Shown here piece after piece: positions 8,369 to 16,870 of a DNA stretch of 64,000 bases. This DNA comes from Spirochaetota bacterium (GTDB lineage: Bacteria > Spirochaetota > Brachyspiria > Brachyspirales > JACRPF01), in assembly GCA_016214035.1 (NCBI GenBank), contig JACRPF010000005.1:434001-498000 (forward strand). Reading direction: 5' to 3'. The position numbers and the translations under genes were made by a program. Positions within the stretch are counted from its first letter, which is position 1. Each line of letters starts with the position of its first letter. The notes beneath the pieces are model-generated. The model was not told where the DNA came from, searched no databases, and saw nothing but the letters and a program-made list of their open reading frames with translations.

Positions 8369-10381
8369 ATGGCTACCGGCGAGAAGAAACTGCGTTGGGG
8401 TATCATCGGCACCGGCGGGATCGCTAAGGCGTTCGCGCGCGGCGTTGCGCATTCGAAAAAAGGGGAGCTTGTCGGCGTTGCAAGCAGAACCAAGGAAGGA
8501 GCCGAGAAATTCGGTGCAGAGTACAATATACCGCACCGACACGAAGGTTACGATGCGCTGTTGGCTGACAAGGATATCGATGCGGTCTATATCGCGACTC
8601 CGCATCCATTGCATGCCGAATGGGCTATCAAATGCGCCGAAGCGGGCAAGCACATCCTGTGTGAAAAGCCCGTGACGCTCAACTATTATATGGCGCTTGC
8701 CGTCATCGAAGCGGCACGCCGCAACGATGTCTTCTTTATGGAAGCGTATATGTATCGCTGCCATCCGCAGACGGCGAAGCTTGTAGAGCTTCTGAAAGCG
8801 AAAGAGATAGGTGATGTGCGTTTCATCCAGGCGTCGTTCGGTTTCCACGGCGGGTTCAATCCCAACGGACGTCTTTTCAATAACGCGCTCGGCGGCGGCG
8901 GCATCCTCGACGTGGGCGGCTACTGCACCACGATGGCGCGTCTCGTCGCCGGTGTCGCACTCGGCAGGGATTTCGCCGAACCGATAGAGTTCAAGGGCTC
9001 GGGTTATGTGGGCGAAAGCCGCGCGGACGAATGGGCGTCGGCAAGTCTCAAGTTCGAAGGGAACATCGTCGCATCGCTCTCGACCGGTGTGTCGGTGAAT
9101 CTCGATAACTCGGTGCGCATTTTCGGCACGAACGGAAATATTTATATACCGACACCGTGGGTCCCCGCACGCGAAGGCGGAACCGTTAAGATCATCGTAA
9201 CGAAAAAAGGAGAACCGGCACCGCGCGAGATACTCATCGAGACGAATGAATGGCTCTACGGCATCGAAGCGGACACGGTTGCCGATAACATCACAAACCG
9301 CGAGGCGAAATTCCCGGCGATGAGCTGGAACGATACGCTCGGCAATCTGAAGATGCAGGATATGTGGCGCGAGCAGATCGGCATGGAATATGACGCCGAG
9401 AAACCCGAAGGCTGGACACAGACGATACACCGCAGACCGCTTGCCGTGAAAAAAGGCAGCGTGATGAAATACGGCAAGGTTCCCGGCATCGACAAGCCGG
9501 TGTCGCGCCTGGTCATGGGCGTTGATAATCAATCGGTACTATCGCAGGCCTGCATCATGTTCGACGATTACTATGAACTCGGCGGGAATGCATTTGATAC
9601 GGCCTACATCTACGGCGGCGGCAAGCATGAATCGAATCTCGGTGAGTGGATACGTCTCCGGAATATCCGCGAGAAGGTTGTCATCCTCGACAAGGGCGCG
9701 CACACACCGTTCTGTAATCCGGTGGATCTGAACAAACAGTTCCTTGAAAGTCTCACGCGGTTGAAGACCGATTACGTCGACATCTATATGATGCATCGCG
9801 ACAACATCGACATACCGGTTGGAGAGTTCATCGACGTGCTCAACGAACATGTGAAGGCCGGCCGTATGCGCGCGTTCGGTGCGTCGAACTGGACTATCGA
9901 ACGCATTGAGGCGGCGAACGAATACGCGAAAAAGAAGGGCTTGAAAAGTTTCTCGGCCATCAGCAACAATCTGAGCCTTGCGCGTATGGTGAATCCGGTC
10001 TGGGGCGGTTCGCTCTCGTTCTCGGACCCCGTTTCACGCGCGTGGCTCAAGAAGACACAGATGCCGCTCATGCCGTGGTCGAGCCAGGCACGCGGGTTCT
10101 TTGTTCCGGAACGTGCACGGCCCGATCTGCATACCGACAAGAGCCTTTCACACTGCTGGTACAGTGATGATAATTTCCAGCGTCAGGCACGGGCACTCGA
10201 GCTTGCGAAGAAAAAAGGCGTATCGGGCGTCACCATCGCCTGCGCCTACGTGCTCTGCCAGCCGTTTCCCACGTTTCCGCTCATCGGCCCCCGCACGCCG
10301 CGCGAGACCGAGGATTCGTTCAAGGGACTGACGGTGGAACTGACGCCGGAAGAGCTTTTGTGGCTTAATCTCGAAAGCTGA
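8369..10381 (+). CDS. Gfo/Idh/MocA oxidoreductase fused to an aldo/keto reductase
   Basis: 670 residues, two complete enzymes in one chain. Residues 1-345 are a Gfo/Idh/MocA NAD(P)-dependent sugar dehydrogenase: dinucleotide motif GIIGTGGIAKAF and catalytic EKPVTLN. From about residue 366 (MKYGKVPGID) an aldo/keto reductase barrel follows with all four catalytic residues visible: Asp in NAFDTAYIYGGG, Tyr in the same segment, Lys in VVILDKGAH, His in DIYMMHRDN. Start ATG at 8369 has AGGAG 6 bases upstream. The AKR half suggests two successive redox steps on one sugar, with product passing from one active site to the other (inference). Cytoplasmic. A strong terminator follows, so it is probably monocistronic. 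Confidence 0.9.
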   Translation: MATGEKKLRWGIIGTGGIAKAFARGVAHSKKGELVGVASRTKEGAEKFGAEYNIPHRHEGYDALLADKDIDAVYIATPHPLHAEWAIKCAEAGKHILCEKPVTLNYYMALAVIEAARRNDVFFMEAYMYRCHPQTAKLVELLKAKEIGDVRFIQASFGFHGGFNPNGRLFNNALGGGGILDVGGYCTTMARLVAGVALGRDFAEPIEFKGSGYVGESRADEWASASLKFEGNIVASLSTGVSVNLDNSVRIFGTNGNIYIPTPWVPAREGGTVKIIVTKKGEPAPREILIETNEWLYGIEADTVADNITNREAKFPAMSWNDTLGNLKMQDMWREQIGMEYDAEKPEGWTQTIHRRPLAVKKGSVMKYGKVPGIDKPVSRLVMGVDNQSVLSQACIMFDDYYELGGNAFDTAYIYGGGKHESNLGEWIRLRNIREKVVILDKGAHTPFCNPVDLNKQFLESLTRLKTDYVDIYMMHRDNIDIPVGEFIDVLNEHVKAGRMRAFGASNWTIERIEAANEYAKKKGLKSFSAISNNLSLARMVNPVWGGSLSFSDPVSRAWLKKTQMPLMPWSSQARGFFVPERARPDLHTDKSLSHCWYSDDNFQRQARALELAKKKGVSGVTIACAYVLCQPFPTFPLIGPRTPRETEDSFKGLTVELTPEELLWLNLES

Positions 10382-10399
10382 TCGAACATACGTTATAAG

Positions 10400-10436
10400 C
10401 GGCACAGCGGCGAAAGTCGTTGTGCCGTTTTTTTTT
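10400..10436 (+). terminator. Intrinsic terminator after the fusion oxidoreductase
   Basis: CGGCACA pairs with TGTGCCG (10400-10406 / 10421-10427) and continues inward with G-U tolerant pairs to a GAAA loop, followed directly by nine T. A textbook rho-independent terminator. Confidence 0.93.
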
Positions 10437-10456
10437 ACCGAATGCTTTGCGGCGGT

Positions 10457-10484
10457 TTGACAACATTGAAAATGGCGATATACT
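10457..10484 (+). promoter_or_regulatory. Promoter of the sensor-GGDEF gene (leaderless)
   Basis: TTGACA at 10457-10462, 16-base spacer, TATACT at 10479-10484. The ATG at 10491 lies 6 bases after the -10 box, at or next to the expected +1, and no Shine-Dalgarno is present. This points to a leaderless transcript. Confidence 0.8.
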
Positions 10485-10490
10485 TTTCGT

Positions 10491-12470
10491 ATGGCACAGG
10501 AACGTGAAACAAAACAGCGGCACAACAGGATCGCATTGCTGCTCAGCGTCCTCGACAATAACGGCCATTCCAGCAAGTTCGTACAAGGCCTGCAGTCCGT
10601 TTGTTCTGCACACGGGGACACGCTGGTTGTCATGGACCTGTCTGACCCGGGTTCACTTGGGCAGGCAGAGTCGTTTTTCCGATTGGCGGCGCAGGGAGGT
10701 GTGGACGGTGTCGTTGCGGCGTCAGGGCTCCTCTCACATCATTATGCCGGTGATGATATCCGGAGTATGCTGACACGCATATTTTCCGTACCGGTGGTGG
10801 CGCTGGGAGGTATTCTCACCGGCATTCCTTCTGTAGTCATGGATAATGCCGGAGGGATAACAGCGGCAATCGATCATATCGTCCGGATACATAACCGCAA
10901 ACGCTTTGTGTTTCTTCAAGGCCCGCCGAAAAGCATCAACGCGACGGAACGTTATAACGCATTCTGCGCGGCAATGCAGCGGCATCAAATCACCGTTGAT
11001 CCATCACAGGTCATTCCCGGCGATTTTAACGAGGTGCGGGCGCGGTCCGCTTTTCTGAAATATCTTGACGCAGGCGGAATCTGCGATGCGGTGGTTGCCG
11101 CAAACGACAGTATGGCGATAGGCGTAATGGGTGCATGCATTGAACGCGACATACGTCCGGGAGACGATATCAGTATCGCGGGGTTCGATAATCACGAGGA
11201 TGCGATGTATCATGCCGTTCCGCTTACCACCGCGAATCAGGAGACCGCCGCAATGGGCGCTCAAGCGGGCCGGATGCTTTATTGTATGATGGATGGTGCG
11301 CCGGTACCGATGGTGACCACGGTATCGTCGGGTCTTGTGGTGCGCCGGTCATGCGGCTGCTCCGAAGCGGTGTACACGAAGGTCGGCACGACGGAGAAGG
11401 AACAGCGTTCGCATGATTCACTGCTTGCAGCGCACTATGCGTCGCGGAAAGCGCTGTATGGTCAGTTCAGGCAGCTTCAGGAACTCGGTTCAGAGCTCAT
11501 CACGCAGTTCAGCAGTGACCATCTGCGGGAACTGCTCATGAAACGGCTTCCCGGATTCGGAACTACCTATTGTTTCCTTGCGGAATTCAATACAGAGAAC
11601 GCGGTCCTTCCCTCGTTCAAAGATGGCGCGTTTCCGCCGTCATTGACGACGATCATGCATGCGCGTGACTGTCGCGATGTAAAGGAAAATCGCGGTACGG
11701 TCATTCCTGCGGATGCATTACTTTCCTCGGTTCCGGAACATTCGAAGCTGCCGATACTTGTTATGCCGGTTTCATCGAACGGACGTATGTACGGATTTTG
11801 GGCGCTCGATTTTTCCTTCGAATACGGCGAATTTATCGAATCACTGCGGAAACATGTAGGTGCTGTGCTTTCCGGTGAGCGATTGATACACATGCGTGAT
11901 GATGCTGAAGCGCAGCTCAGGCAGGCGCTCGTAATGCTTGAACGGCATAATATGGAATTGAGCTATCGTGCGCAGCGTGATGAACTTACCGGACTGCTGA
12001 ACCGCCGGGGCTTTCTGGATGTCGCATCGCGTGAGATGGAGATGCCGTTGGGAAACGGTGAGCGGCACATGGTCTTTTTCATCGATCTTGACAGGCTCAA
12101 AGTGATCAACGATACCTGGGGACATGCAGCCGGTGACGAGGCAATAGCCGCAGCGGCAAAGATACTGACCGACGGATTCCGTAAAAGCGATATCGTGGGG
12201 CGGATCGGCGGGGATGAATTCGTCGCCATGGCCCGTATCCGCGATGAACACGATATCGAGCATATCCGTGAGCGGCTGAACAAACTGGCGCAGGTCTGGA
12301 ACAATTCATCGGGCAGGCCGTTTCAGATCTCGTTCAGCATCGGCTCGTCTGAACCGAAGACCGAGCATGACACACTTGACGCATTACTCAGCGCGGCAGA
12401 TTCCATCCTCTATGAAGAAAAACGCCGGAAGAAGTCGGGTCAGGCCGGCGGCAGTCTCCAGCGCGAGTAG
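10491..12470 (+). CDS. LacI-type sugar-sensor domain fused to a diguanylate cyclase
   Basis: 659 residues. Residues about 12-300 are a periplasmic-binding/LacI-type ligand domain without any DNA-binding helix-turn-helix (IALLLSVLDNNGHSSKFVQG at the start; AVVAANDSMAIGVMG and ISIAGFDNHEDAMYH later). Residues about 300-480 are a GAF-like linker with a short coiled coil. A GGDEF domain closes the protein, with GGDEF at 573-577 and an RxxD inhibitory site (RKSD) five residues before it. It should make cyclic di-GMP from two GTP in response to a cytoplasmic sugar and be product-inhibited. No membrane segment. The 3' end overlaps the convergent BNR gene by 31 bases. Similar sensor-GGDEF proteins are known; the ligand is unknown. 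Confidence 0.88.
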   Translation: MAQERETKQRHNRIALLLSVLDNNGHSSKFVQGLQSVCSAHGDTLVVMDLSDPGSLGQAESFFRLAAQGGVDGVVAASGLLSHHYAGDDIRSMLTRIFSVPVVALGGILTGIPSVVMDNAGGITAAIDHIVRIHNRKRFVFLQGPPKSINATERYNAFCAAMQRHQITVDPSQVIPGDFNEVRARSAFLKYLDAGGICDAVVAANDSMAIGVMGACIERDIRPGDDISIAGFDNHEDAMYHAVPLTTANQETAAMGAQAGRMLYCMMDGAPVPMVTTVSSGLVVRRSCGCSEAVYTKVGTTEKEQRSHDSLLAAHYASRKALYGQFRQLQELGSELITQFSSDHLRELLMKRLPGFGTTYCFLAEFNTENAVLPSFKDGAFPPSLTTIMHARDCRDVKENRGTVIPADALLSSVPEHSKLPILVMPVSSNGRMYGFWALDFSFEYGEFIESLRKHVGAVLSGERLIHMRDDAEAQLRQALVMLERHNMELSYRAQRDELTGLLNRRGFLDVASREMEMPLGNGERHMVFFIDLDRLKVINDTWGHAAGDEAIAAAAKILTDGFRKSDIVGRIGGDEFVAMARIRDEHDIEHIRERLNKLAQVWNNSSGRPFQISFSIGSSEPKTEHDTLDALLSAADSILYEEKRRKKSGQAGGSLQRE

Positions 12471-13543
12471 AGCACCGAACACGGTTCATTTTTTTTAAAC
12501 TGCTGATAGTACGCCGTGAATATGCTGCCGTCAGCCAATTCCACGCTTGAAGGATATCCAAGATCGCCGGAGGGCCCGCGGTCGTTGATGATGATATCGG
12601 TTTCCCATGTCTTTCCTTCGTCGCGGCTTATCATCGCCCGTTGGCCGAACGGTTTTTTTCTATAGCCGTAGACGCAGACAAGCGCGCCGGACGAATGACG
12701 CAGCAGATGCGGCGGAGCGCCGTGGATGCCGAGCGGTTTTGCTTCACTCCAGGTCTTTCCGCCGTCGAATGAATCCGTCTGCAGCAGTGTGAATACATAT
12801 CCCTCGGCGTCTTTCTTTGAATAATCATTGTAACGGATAAGCCCGAGAATATGTCCGCCTCCGAGATCAAGCGCGTGCGGTTCATTGAAATTATCATGCA
12901 GCCAGTCCTTCGGCAGCGGCACCGTGCCGAGCTGTTTCCATTTCTTTCCGTCTTTGCTCGTCCACGCTTCAATATCCCCTTTGCCGTATTCCAGCGTGCT
13001 GTAGTGATACTTCCCTTTTACGATATTTGCGAAACGTTTTCCGAAATAGAGGAGTGTTCCATCCGGACGCAGTGCGGGGCCGTGCGGCGCCGACACCGGT
13101 GACGGGTATATTTCGCCCCACGAGGTGCCGTCATCGCTCATGCGGGTGTATGAACCCTGCCAGTGCTCGAGTTCTTTATTCCATAGCGCAACGGCGTTTT
13201 TCCAAACCGACGAACCTTTATACATTTTCATGTAAACGCGGATGTCGCTCGTGAACCACGAGACAAGAAGGTTCTTGCCGCCGAGTGAGATGATGCCCGC
13301 ATCGCGGTCATCGAGCGGCGTGTCGGTGATGATCTCCGGCATCGACCATGTCTGCCCGTCGTCCCTGCTCCGGAACAGCGTTGTCTTTCCCCACGGGCAG
13401 ATATGCGAATTACGGAATCCTGATGCCGCGACGATGAGTTCACCCTCCGGTGTCCGGCAGACGGTGGGCCAGCCGAAATAGCCGAGATAGGACTTCTCCT
13501 CGCGGTGTACGATGCCGTGTCTGGCGGATGCGCGTTTGCTCAT
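12440..13543 (-). CDS. BNR/Asp-box sialidase-fold protein
   Basis: 367 residues with no signal peptide. It shows five Asp boxes of a six-bladed beta-propeller: SRDDGQTW, SDDGTSW, SKDGKKW, SFDGGKTW and SRDEGKTW. This is the fold of GH33 sialidases and many unassigned sugar-active proteins, so enzymatic activity is likely but the substrate is open. ATG at 13543 has AAGGAG seven bases upstream. It is convergent with, and overlaps by 31 bases, the GGDEF gene, and lies downstream of the aldolase-SMR pair on the same strand. Related but distinct paralogues occur at 41747-45326. Confidence 0.83.
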   Translation of the reverse strand: MSKRASARHGIVHREEKSYLGYFGWPTVCRTPEGELIVAASGFRNSHICPWGKTTLFRSRDDGQTWSMPEIITDTPLDDRDAGIISLGGKNLLVSWFTSDIRVYMKMYKGSSVWKNAVALWNKELEHWQGSYTRMSDDGTSWGEIYPSPVSAPHGPALRPDGTLLYFGKRFANIVKGKYHYSTLEYGKGDIEAWTSKDGKKWKQLGTVPLPKDWLHDNFNEPHALDLGGGHILGLIRYNDYSKKDAEGYVFTLLQTDSFDGGKTWSEAKPLGIHGAPPHLLRHSSGALVCVYGYRKKPFGQRAMISRDEGKTWETDIIINDRGPSGDLGYPSSVELADGSIFTAYYQQFKKNEPCSVLYSRWRLPPA

Positions 13544-13618
13544 GGTAAACTCCTTATCGATCCGAATATAATTCGATATCGCTCATCGAGCGCGGGGAAA
13601 TATATGTGATATGTAGTG

Positions 13619-13957
13619 CTATATCTTTATCGCAACCAGCATCATACCGCCGGCTGCGATCACTATACCCGCGTACTGCAGCATCGTGAAATTAGACTTG
13701 AACGCCAGCGCAAGGATCAGCTGAGCGATAAGGAACGCCCCGCCGATGCCGATGCCGTACGCAATAGCCGGCGGGATTATCTTGTACATCTCTTTCAGGA
13801 CGAACATGCTGGGAATGACGATGGCGGTTGCCGCAATAAAGCCGGCGATGTTCCACGGCTTATATTTTTCAGGAATGCTGTATAAGAGGACGGAGCTTAC
13901 CTGCATTGCCCAGAATATGATAAGGAGCGGCAGTGCGGGAAATAATTTTATCGTCAT
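13619..13957 (-). CDS. SMR-family small membrane transporter lacking the usual Glu
   Basis: 112 residues with four hydrophobic helices, the size and layout of the small multidrug resistance/EmrE-like family. In transporting SMRs the first helix carries an essential Glu (Glu14 of EmrE). Here the equivalent segment FWAMQVSSVLL has no acidic residue. It may therefore be a heterodimer subunit, or belong to a related four-helix group not coupled to protons in the same way. It starts 3 bases after the stop of the aldolase gene, so the two are co-translated. A role in moving an aldolase substrate or product is inference. Confidence 0.7.
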   Translation of the reverse strand: MTIKLFPALPLLIIFWAMQVSSVLLYSIPEKYKPWNIAGFIAATAIVIPSMFVLKEMYKIIPPAIAYGIGIGGAFLIAQLILALAFKSNFTMLQYAGIVIAAGGMMLVAIKI

Positions 13958-13960
13958 GTT

Positions 13961-14776
13961 TCAATCCGCGTACGTTGATGGTGAGCCGTTCATCGTGCGA
14001 AGCGGAAATCCGAGCGGTTCAAAAATGTCCCGGAGTTTCGTAAAGCCCGCGCGCAGAATGCCGTAATCGCCTCCGGCCGCGATGAACTTTACGCCCATGT
14101 CCAGAAGCCGCTGTGTATATTCTACATCGATACCCGGCGTGCCGCAATAGATGCCGTTCTTTTCACAGGCGCGGGCTACGCGTTTGATCGCATCCTGCAC
14201 GCGCTGATGTTTGATGTCGCCGGAAAGCCCCATGCTGTTCGACAGGTCCGCGGGCCCGACGAAAAGAATATCGATGCCTTTGACGGCCGCGATCTCTTCC
14301 ACGCGGTCAAGCGCTTCCATATCCTCTATCTGCGGAACGATAAAGGTGTTCTCATTCGCGAAGCGCATGTACGTTTTCGTTTCCATGAAGCCCATATCGG
14401 CGTCGGGGTTCACGCCGTCGATGCCGCGATGGCCCTGCGGCGGGAATTTCGTGTCGGCGACGATGCGTGCCGCGTCTTCGGGCGTAAGGACATGCGGTAT
14501 CATGATTCCTTTCGCGCCCATCTCAAGCGGCTGTATGAGGTCGTCATACTGCCCCCGGACGATACGCACCATCGCATCCATATCGTTGATGCGTGCGGCG
14601 CGTATGAGATTTTCCAGCGTCTCGCGGTTGATGCCCACGTGTTCATTGCATATCCACAGACAGTCGAAGCCGAATTTGCCGATCAGTTCGACGATGGCCG
14701 GTGTTGTGTAATGGCTTGCGACGCAGAGTATGTTTTCCCCGCGTTTCATCTTGTCTTTGACCGTGCTTGTTTTCAT
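13961..14776 (-). CDS. HpcH/HpaI-family aldolase
   Basis: 271 residues from the ATG at 14776, which has GAGGTG six bases upstream; the frame extends 20 codons further but has no site there. It is a TIM-barrel class II aldolase of the 2-keto-3-deoxy sugar acid/HpaI type. The base His is seen in WICNEHVGIN, metal ligands Glu in PQIEDMEALD and Asp in FVGPADLSNSMG, and a substrate Arg in AMVRIVRG. The family cleaves 4-hydroxy-2-keto acids to pyruvate plus an aldehyde. It is divergent from the AraC regulator at 14904, which probably controls it, and is followed by the SMR gene. Confidence 0.88.
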   Translation of the reverse strand: MKTSTVKDKMKRGENILCVASHYTTPAIVELIGKFGFDCLWICNEHVGINRETLENLIRAARINDMDAMVRIVRGQYDDLIQPLEMGAKGIMIPHVLTPEDAARIVADTKFPPQGHRGIDGVNPDADMGFMETKTYMRFANENTFIVPQIEDMEALDRVEEIAAVKGIDILFVGPADLSNSMGLSGDIKHQRVQDAIKRVARACEKNGIYCGTPGIDVEYTQRLLDMGVKFIAAGGDYGILRAGFTKLRDIFEPLGFPLRTMNGSPSTYAD

Positions 14777-14794
14777 GGTGTCACCTCGCGTACA

Positions 14795-14807
14795 ATATAC
14801 TGTATAT
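14795..14807. promoter_or_regulatory. Palindrome ATATAC-T-GTATAT in the divergent aldolase/AraC region
   Basis: A perfect 13-bp palindrome located 19 bases upstream of the aldolase start codon. It is either a regulator site or the aldolase -10 region; the sequence alone does not decide. Confidence 0.4.
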
Positions 14808-14820
14808 GAGCATGATGCGG

Positions 14821-14849
14821 TTGCACAATCGTACATAACTATTGCACAA
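14821..14849. promoter_or_regulatory. AraC-type tandem half-sites TTGCACAA
   Basis: TTGCACAA occurs at 14821-14828 and 14842-14849, spaced by exactly 21 bases, i.e. two DNA turns in the same orientation. This is the standard arrangement of half-sites for AraC/XylS regulators. It lies between the aldolase gene and the AraC gene, just upstream of the AraC -35 box. Confidence 0.62.
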
Positions 14850-14868
14850 CGTTTCAGACGGAAAGCGC

Positions 14869-14897
14869 TTGTTCAATCCCCTCAAATCGATTATACT
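14869..14897 (+). promoter_or_regulatory. Promoter of the AraC gene (leaderless)
   Basis: TTGTTC at 14869-14874, 17-base spacer, TATACT at 14892-14897, and the ATG at 14904 only six bases later. No ribosome-binding site precedes the ATG, so a leaderless message is likely. Confidence 0.68.
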
Positions 14898-14903
14898 CGC
14901 CGT

Positions 14904-15872
14904 ATGAAGACGAAACTCGACCCGTTTTTCAGGGCATTCCATATCCCCGATGTGGATGTGGACACATTGTCCCGTACACTGGCCGCCGAATACTTTTCCG
15001 CAAATGCGGAAGGGGAAACGCTCACGGCGCGGGGCAGAAATATACGCATTGTGCCGAACGTCTTCGCAGCCGAGCAGGCCCGTACCGTGACGCCGACGGC
15101 GCATCGTCATCTGTTTCTTGAAATAATACTCATCGTCGAGGGGAACGGCGTATTCGAGCATAACGGCATCGAGCTCATGATACAGAAAGGCGATATCGTA
15201 TTTGTCGGCCATTATCTGCTCCATCGCATCAAGCGCGCGGAAAAAGCTTTCTCATACATCGGGATACGTTTCGTGCCGGAAGCGCTCGAGAACTCCGCAA
15301 CGATTTCCGGACAGCTCACGGTCACCGCGTTCAGGATATTCGATCCGTTCTATCCGCCGGACAGCGCATCGCCCGTACTGCACCTGACCGGAGCATCATT
15401 CTCGCGTATGCTCATCCATTTCCTGCAGGTCGTCCACGCTTTTTCACAGGCATCGAAACCGCGTGACCATCTCATTGCCGAGTTTCGCGCGCTCATGGCG
15501 GCGGTTATCACCGAGCGAGGAAGCGTCGACGAGGCGCATACACATGACGGCTCGCTTGCCGCCGTATTCGCGTACATACGCGAGCATGTCGCCGAACGGC
15601 TGTCGCTTGCCGCACTCGCCGAGACGGCCGGGATGAGCAGGACGTCATTGTCGGTGAAGTTCAACCGGATGACCGGGATGTCGCTGCCGAACTATATCAA
15701 CGAACTGCGCATCGAGCAGGCGAAACAGCTGCTCGCCTCGTCCCGATTAAGCGTGTCCGCGATTGCGGAACGCACCGGGTTCGCCAGCGATTCATTCTTC
15801 ATCCGTGAATTCAAAAAACGCGTCCGTGCCACACCGCAGACGTTCAGGGAACGTTCAGTGTCCGCCCGGTAG
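14904..15872 (+). CDS. AraC-family regulator with cupin sensor
   Basis: 322 residues. The N-terminal half is a cupin-type arabinose-binding-like domain (HRHLFLEIILIVEGNGVFEH, then MIQKGDIVFVGHYLLHRI). The C-terminal 100 residues hold the paired AraC helix-turn-helix motifs (SLAALAETAGMSRTSLSVKF and SVSAIAERTGFASDSFFIRE, ending in RATPQTFRE). The frame is open further upstream, but promoter placement and alignment favour this ATG. It is divergent from the aldolase-SMR unit, with 21-bp-spaced half-sites between them, so it is the probable activator of that unit. The ligand is unknown. Confidence 0.92.
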   Translation: MKTKLDPFFRAFHIPDVDVDTLSRTLAAEYFSANAEGETLTARGRNIRIVPNVFAAEQARTVTPTAHRHLFLEIILIVEGNGVFEHNGIELMIQKGDIVFVGHYLLHRIKRAEKAFSYIGIRFVPEALENSATISGQLTVTAFRIFDPFYPPDSASPVLHLTGASFSRMLIHFLQVVHAFSQASKPRDHLIAEFRALMAAVITERGSVDEAHTHDGSLAAVFAYIREHVAERLSLAALAETAGMSRTSLSVKFNRMTGMSLPNYINELRIEQAKQLLASSRLSVSAIAERTGFASDSFFIREFKKRVRATPQTFRERSVSAR

Positions 15873-15895
15873 CGGGCAAAGCGCGTCAGGCATGT

Positions 15896-16690
15896 TTACA
15901 GCGCGGTGTTCCGGTACGCGCGCGGGTCCATGCCGGTGAACTTCTTGAACATCCGTGAAAAATGGAACTCGTCATAGAAGCCGAGCGACAGCGCGATATC
16001 GTGAAATGTTTTTTTCGGCGAAGACGCTATCATGGCGGATGCGTCGGCGATGCGGCGTCGCAGCTGATATTCCTTGAGTGACATGCCGCATTCACGGTAA
16101 AAGAGACGCTTGAACGTACTGACGCTCATCGACGCCTTCTCTGCGCAGGAGACTTCCGTCCGCGGCTGCGACGGATCGGTATCTATTTCTTTGCGGATGA
16201 ACGCGATGCGCGAATTCCTGTCTGGTTCGGCATGTTCCCGCGCGAGATCGATGAACAGAGCGGCGAGTATGTGCGGTAACCGCATGCGGGCGAAGATGTC
16301 CGGCGAGTCTGCTGCGAATGCGATCTCCTCGAAGTATGACGCGAGGCGCGCATGTTTCGATCGCGTATGCCAGTTGATGGTGAGCCCCTTTGATGCGGCG
16401 GTAGTCGAATCGCCGCGATGTGCGGAGAACGTTATTGATATCGCTTCATACGGGGCCTCCGGAAGCGGATTGTCGAATGATATGTGCGCCGGAAACAGTA
16501 CGATATCCCCCTGCCTCAAGGTGACTATTTCATCATCCCAGCATGCGCGGCGTTCCCCCGATACCAGCAGGTATATCACATGCTGTTCCGGGACGTACGG
16601 GATATGCCAGTCGGAAAAATCGCTGCGTATGAAGCGGCGTGCCGAGATGATGGTGCGGTCGAACGGGGCGGCAAGTGTTACGGTTTTCAT
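15896..16690 (-). CDS. AraC-family regulator
   Basis: 264 residues from the ATG at 16690; the frame runs 27 codons further without a convincing start. It has a cupin-like sensor (VIYLLVSGERRACWDDEIVT, LRQGDIVLFPAHISF) and a C-terminal AraC DNA-binding domain (SMSVSTFKRLFYRECGMSLK; HDIALSLGFYDEFHFSRMF, ending DPRAYRN). It is convergent with the AraC gene at 14904 (23 bases apart) and divergent from the sulfatase gene at 16871, which is its most likely target. The start is not strongly supported by a ribosome-binding site (AAGAAAG only). Confidence 0.88.
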   Translation of the reverse strand: MKTVTLAAPFDRTIISARRFIRSDFSDWHIPYVPEQHVIYLLVSGERRACWDDEIVTLRQGDIVLFPAHISFDNPLPEAPYEAISITFSAHRGDSTTAASKGLTINWHTRSKHARLASYFEEIAFAADSPDIFARMRLPHILAALFIDLAREHAEPDRNSRIAFIRKEIDTDPSQPRTEVSCAEKASMSVSTFKRLFYRECGMSLKEYQLRRRIADASAMIASSPKKTFHDIALSLGFYDEFHFSRMFKKFTGMDPRAYRNTAL

Positions 16691-16743
16691 ATGCTGCTTT
16701 CTTGTCAGATCAGGTTGCAGGAATAGTCCCGCGCTATGAACTG

Positions 16744-16771
16744 ATAGTACATGAATTCCCTGTATTTTCAA
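16744..16771 (-). promoter_or_regulatory. Probable promoter of the AraC gene at 16690
   Basis: On the minus strand TTGAAA (16771-16766), 16 bases, TACTAT (16749-16744), giving a leader of about 45 bases. That leader includes an 11-base match (16727-16737) to the end of the stop-codon repeat described elsewhere. Confidence 0.5.
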
Positions 16772-16870
16772 TTCTCCTGCAGCGGGTTCCGAAGTATACT
16801 ATAGATATGCGCGTATCGCTCCTGCCGAACTCTTACGGTGCGATACCCATGTATGACGCAAGGAGAGACT

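Noticed and set aside
8345-9532. 395-codon minus-strand frame opposite the fusion oxidoreductase
   Set aside because: It is the mirror of a well-supported enzyme gene with full catalytic motifs. The translation shows no domain and has the composition expected of an antisense shadow in GC-rich coding DNA.
12440-12470. Frameshift at the GGDEF/BNR border
   Set aside because: The 31-base overlap is convergent and both reading frames end normally, so it is a genuine tail-to-tail overlap.
13580-13592. Hairpin CGCTC-ATC-GAGCG as terminator after the SMR gene
   Set aside because: Short stem with no T run on the proper side; it may simply be part of the BNR upstream region.
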